From contig CP064915.1 in assembly GCA_027557655.1 (NCBI GenBank), positions 496,001 to 560,000 of the forward strand: DNA of 64,000 nt, written 5' to 3'. The notes under the pieces are model-generated. The model worked only from the letters and a program-made list of their open reading frames with translations, did not search any database and was not told the DNA's origin. Positions 63,320-64,000 of the stretch are shown here, in pieces. Numbering within the stretch: position 1 is the stretch's first letter; the number at the start of each line of letters is the position of its first letter. The DNA is from Candidatus Kinetoplastibacterium crithidii (GTDB taxonomy: Bacteria > Pseudomonadota > Gammaproteobacteria > Burkholderiales > Burkholderiaceae_B). The position numbers were made by a program, and so were the translations under genes.

Positions 63320-64000
63320 TCAAGATTTTAGAGAAGATATGGCCAAAAAATCTTCTAGAATTAAAGAAGCTCCACCTACTAAAGCACCATCTATATCTGG
63401 CATTGCAAAAAAATCAAATGCATTATTTGGTTTTACACTTCCGCCATATAGTATATTTACATTAGAAATACCATTATCTGATAACATTTTACGAATCATA
63501 TAATGAATATTTTGCACATAATCAGGATTTGCAGCAATTCCCGATCCTATAGCCCAAATAGGCTCATATGAAATTATGATTTTTGATAATGATGAATGTT
63601 TCAGCTGCAAGATAGAATTCACTTGTTTCTCAATTATTTTAAAAGAAATACCTGAATTATATTGATCTAGAGTTTCACCTATGCAAACTACCGGAGTTAT
63701 ATTATTATTTATTGCAGCTTCCATTTTTCTTAAAACATCAAGATCAGTCTCTCCATGAAACATACGCCTTTCAGAATGTCCTACTATAACCCATCTACAA
63801 CCAAACTCTTTCAACATACTACCAGATACTTCCCCTGTATATGCTCCAGAAGAATGTATGCTTATATCCTGAGCACCCCATGAACAATTACTACCTTGCA
63901 AACCTAGAACTGCTTGATATAAATATGGAAAAGGAACACAAATTCCTATTTCACAATAAAGAGAATAATCTATTGACCGCAAACCTTTTAATAATCGCGC
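63320..64000 (-). CDS. tpiA: Triosephosphate isomerase, partial at the window end
   Basis: TpiA interconverts dihydroxyacetone phosphate and glyceraldehyde 3-phosphate. The visible 226 residues lack only about the first 25-30 of the family, which lie beyond base 64000 with the active-site lysine in NWKM. Present are the catalytic histidine in VIVGHSERR, the catalytic glutamate in ISYEPIWAIGSG and the phosphate loop ILYGGSVKPNN. The frame is open to the last base, so this is a window edge and not a truncation. It leads the tpiA-secG pair. Confidence 0.95.
   Translation of the reverse strand, partial: ARLLKGLRSIDYSLYCEIGICVPFPYLYQAVLGLQGSNCSWGAQDISIHSSGAYTGEVSGSMLKEFGCRWVIVGHSERRMFHGETDLDVLRKMEAAINNNITPVVCIGETLDQYNSGISFKIIEKQVNSILQLKHSSLSKIIISYEPIWAIGSGIAANPDYVQNIHYMIRKMLSDNGISNVNILYGGSVKPNNAFDFFAMPDIDGALVGGASLILEDFLAISSLKS

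Overview
The window reads as chromosome from a reduced, strongly AT-rich (roughly 30% G+C by eye) betaproteobacterial endosymbiont of the Alcaligenaceae type. Gene blocks keep the order known from Bordetella and Achromobacter: plsX-fabH-fabD-fabG-acpP-fabF, degP-lepA-lepB-rnc-era-recO, zipA-ligA, trpB-trpA-accD, tpiA-secG-tRNA-Leu and nuoA-N. Between the blocks many expected genes are missing. The closest guess is a Candidatus Kinetoplastibacterium, the symbiont of trypanosomatid flagellates; this is an inference from composition and gene content, not a database match. No phage, transposon, IS element, CRISPR array or secondary-metabolite cluster is visible, and no new multi-gene system was found.

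Layout. 1-8 kb: electron transfer flavoprotein-ubiquinone oxidoreductase, acetyl-CoA synthetase, a GlcG/HbpS-type protein, an NlpC/P60 lipoprotein, a decayed lptF on the minus strand (about 5054-5950), then divergent pepA-holC. 8-23 kb: a Bax-inhibitor-1 family membrane protein, then a long minus-strand run covering recO, era, rnc, lepB, lepA, a DegP-like protease, and a nearly complete type II fatty-acid synthesis cluster with plsX and rpmF; then maf with a methylase, and rluC. 23-31 kb: RNase E, accD-trpA-trpB and pncB. 31-35 kb: a plus-strand run with ferredoxin, ferredoxin reductase, RnfB, endonuclease III, YciB, BolA and a parvulin. 35-46 kb: ligA-zipA, an LplT-like transporter, a uracil-DNA glycosylase, a TsaB-RimI fusion, a peroxiredoxin and mfd. 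46-61 kb: all fourteen nuo genes of respiratory complex I in one minus-strand operon. 61-64 kb: a major porin, tRNA-Leu(GAG), secG and tpiA, which runs off the window end.

Together the genes show an aerobically respiring cell. Complex I and ETF-QO feed quinone, and Acs activates acetate. The cell makes its own fatty acids and phospholipid precursors and has the last step of tryptophan synthesis. It salvages nicotinate and possibly lysophospholipids, which could come from a host. Regulatory and stress layers appear thinned: rpoE-rseA-rseB is absent between fabF and degP, ahpD is absent beside ahpC, and lptF has decayed. The best-supported unusual observation is that lptF pseudogene, whose homology can be followed piecewise through stops, frameshifts and a deletion.
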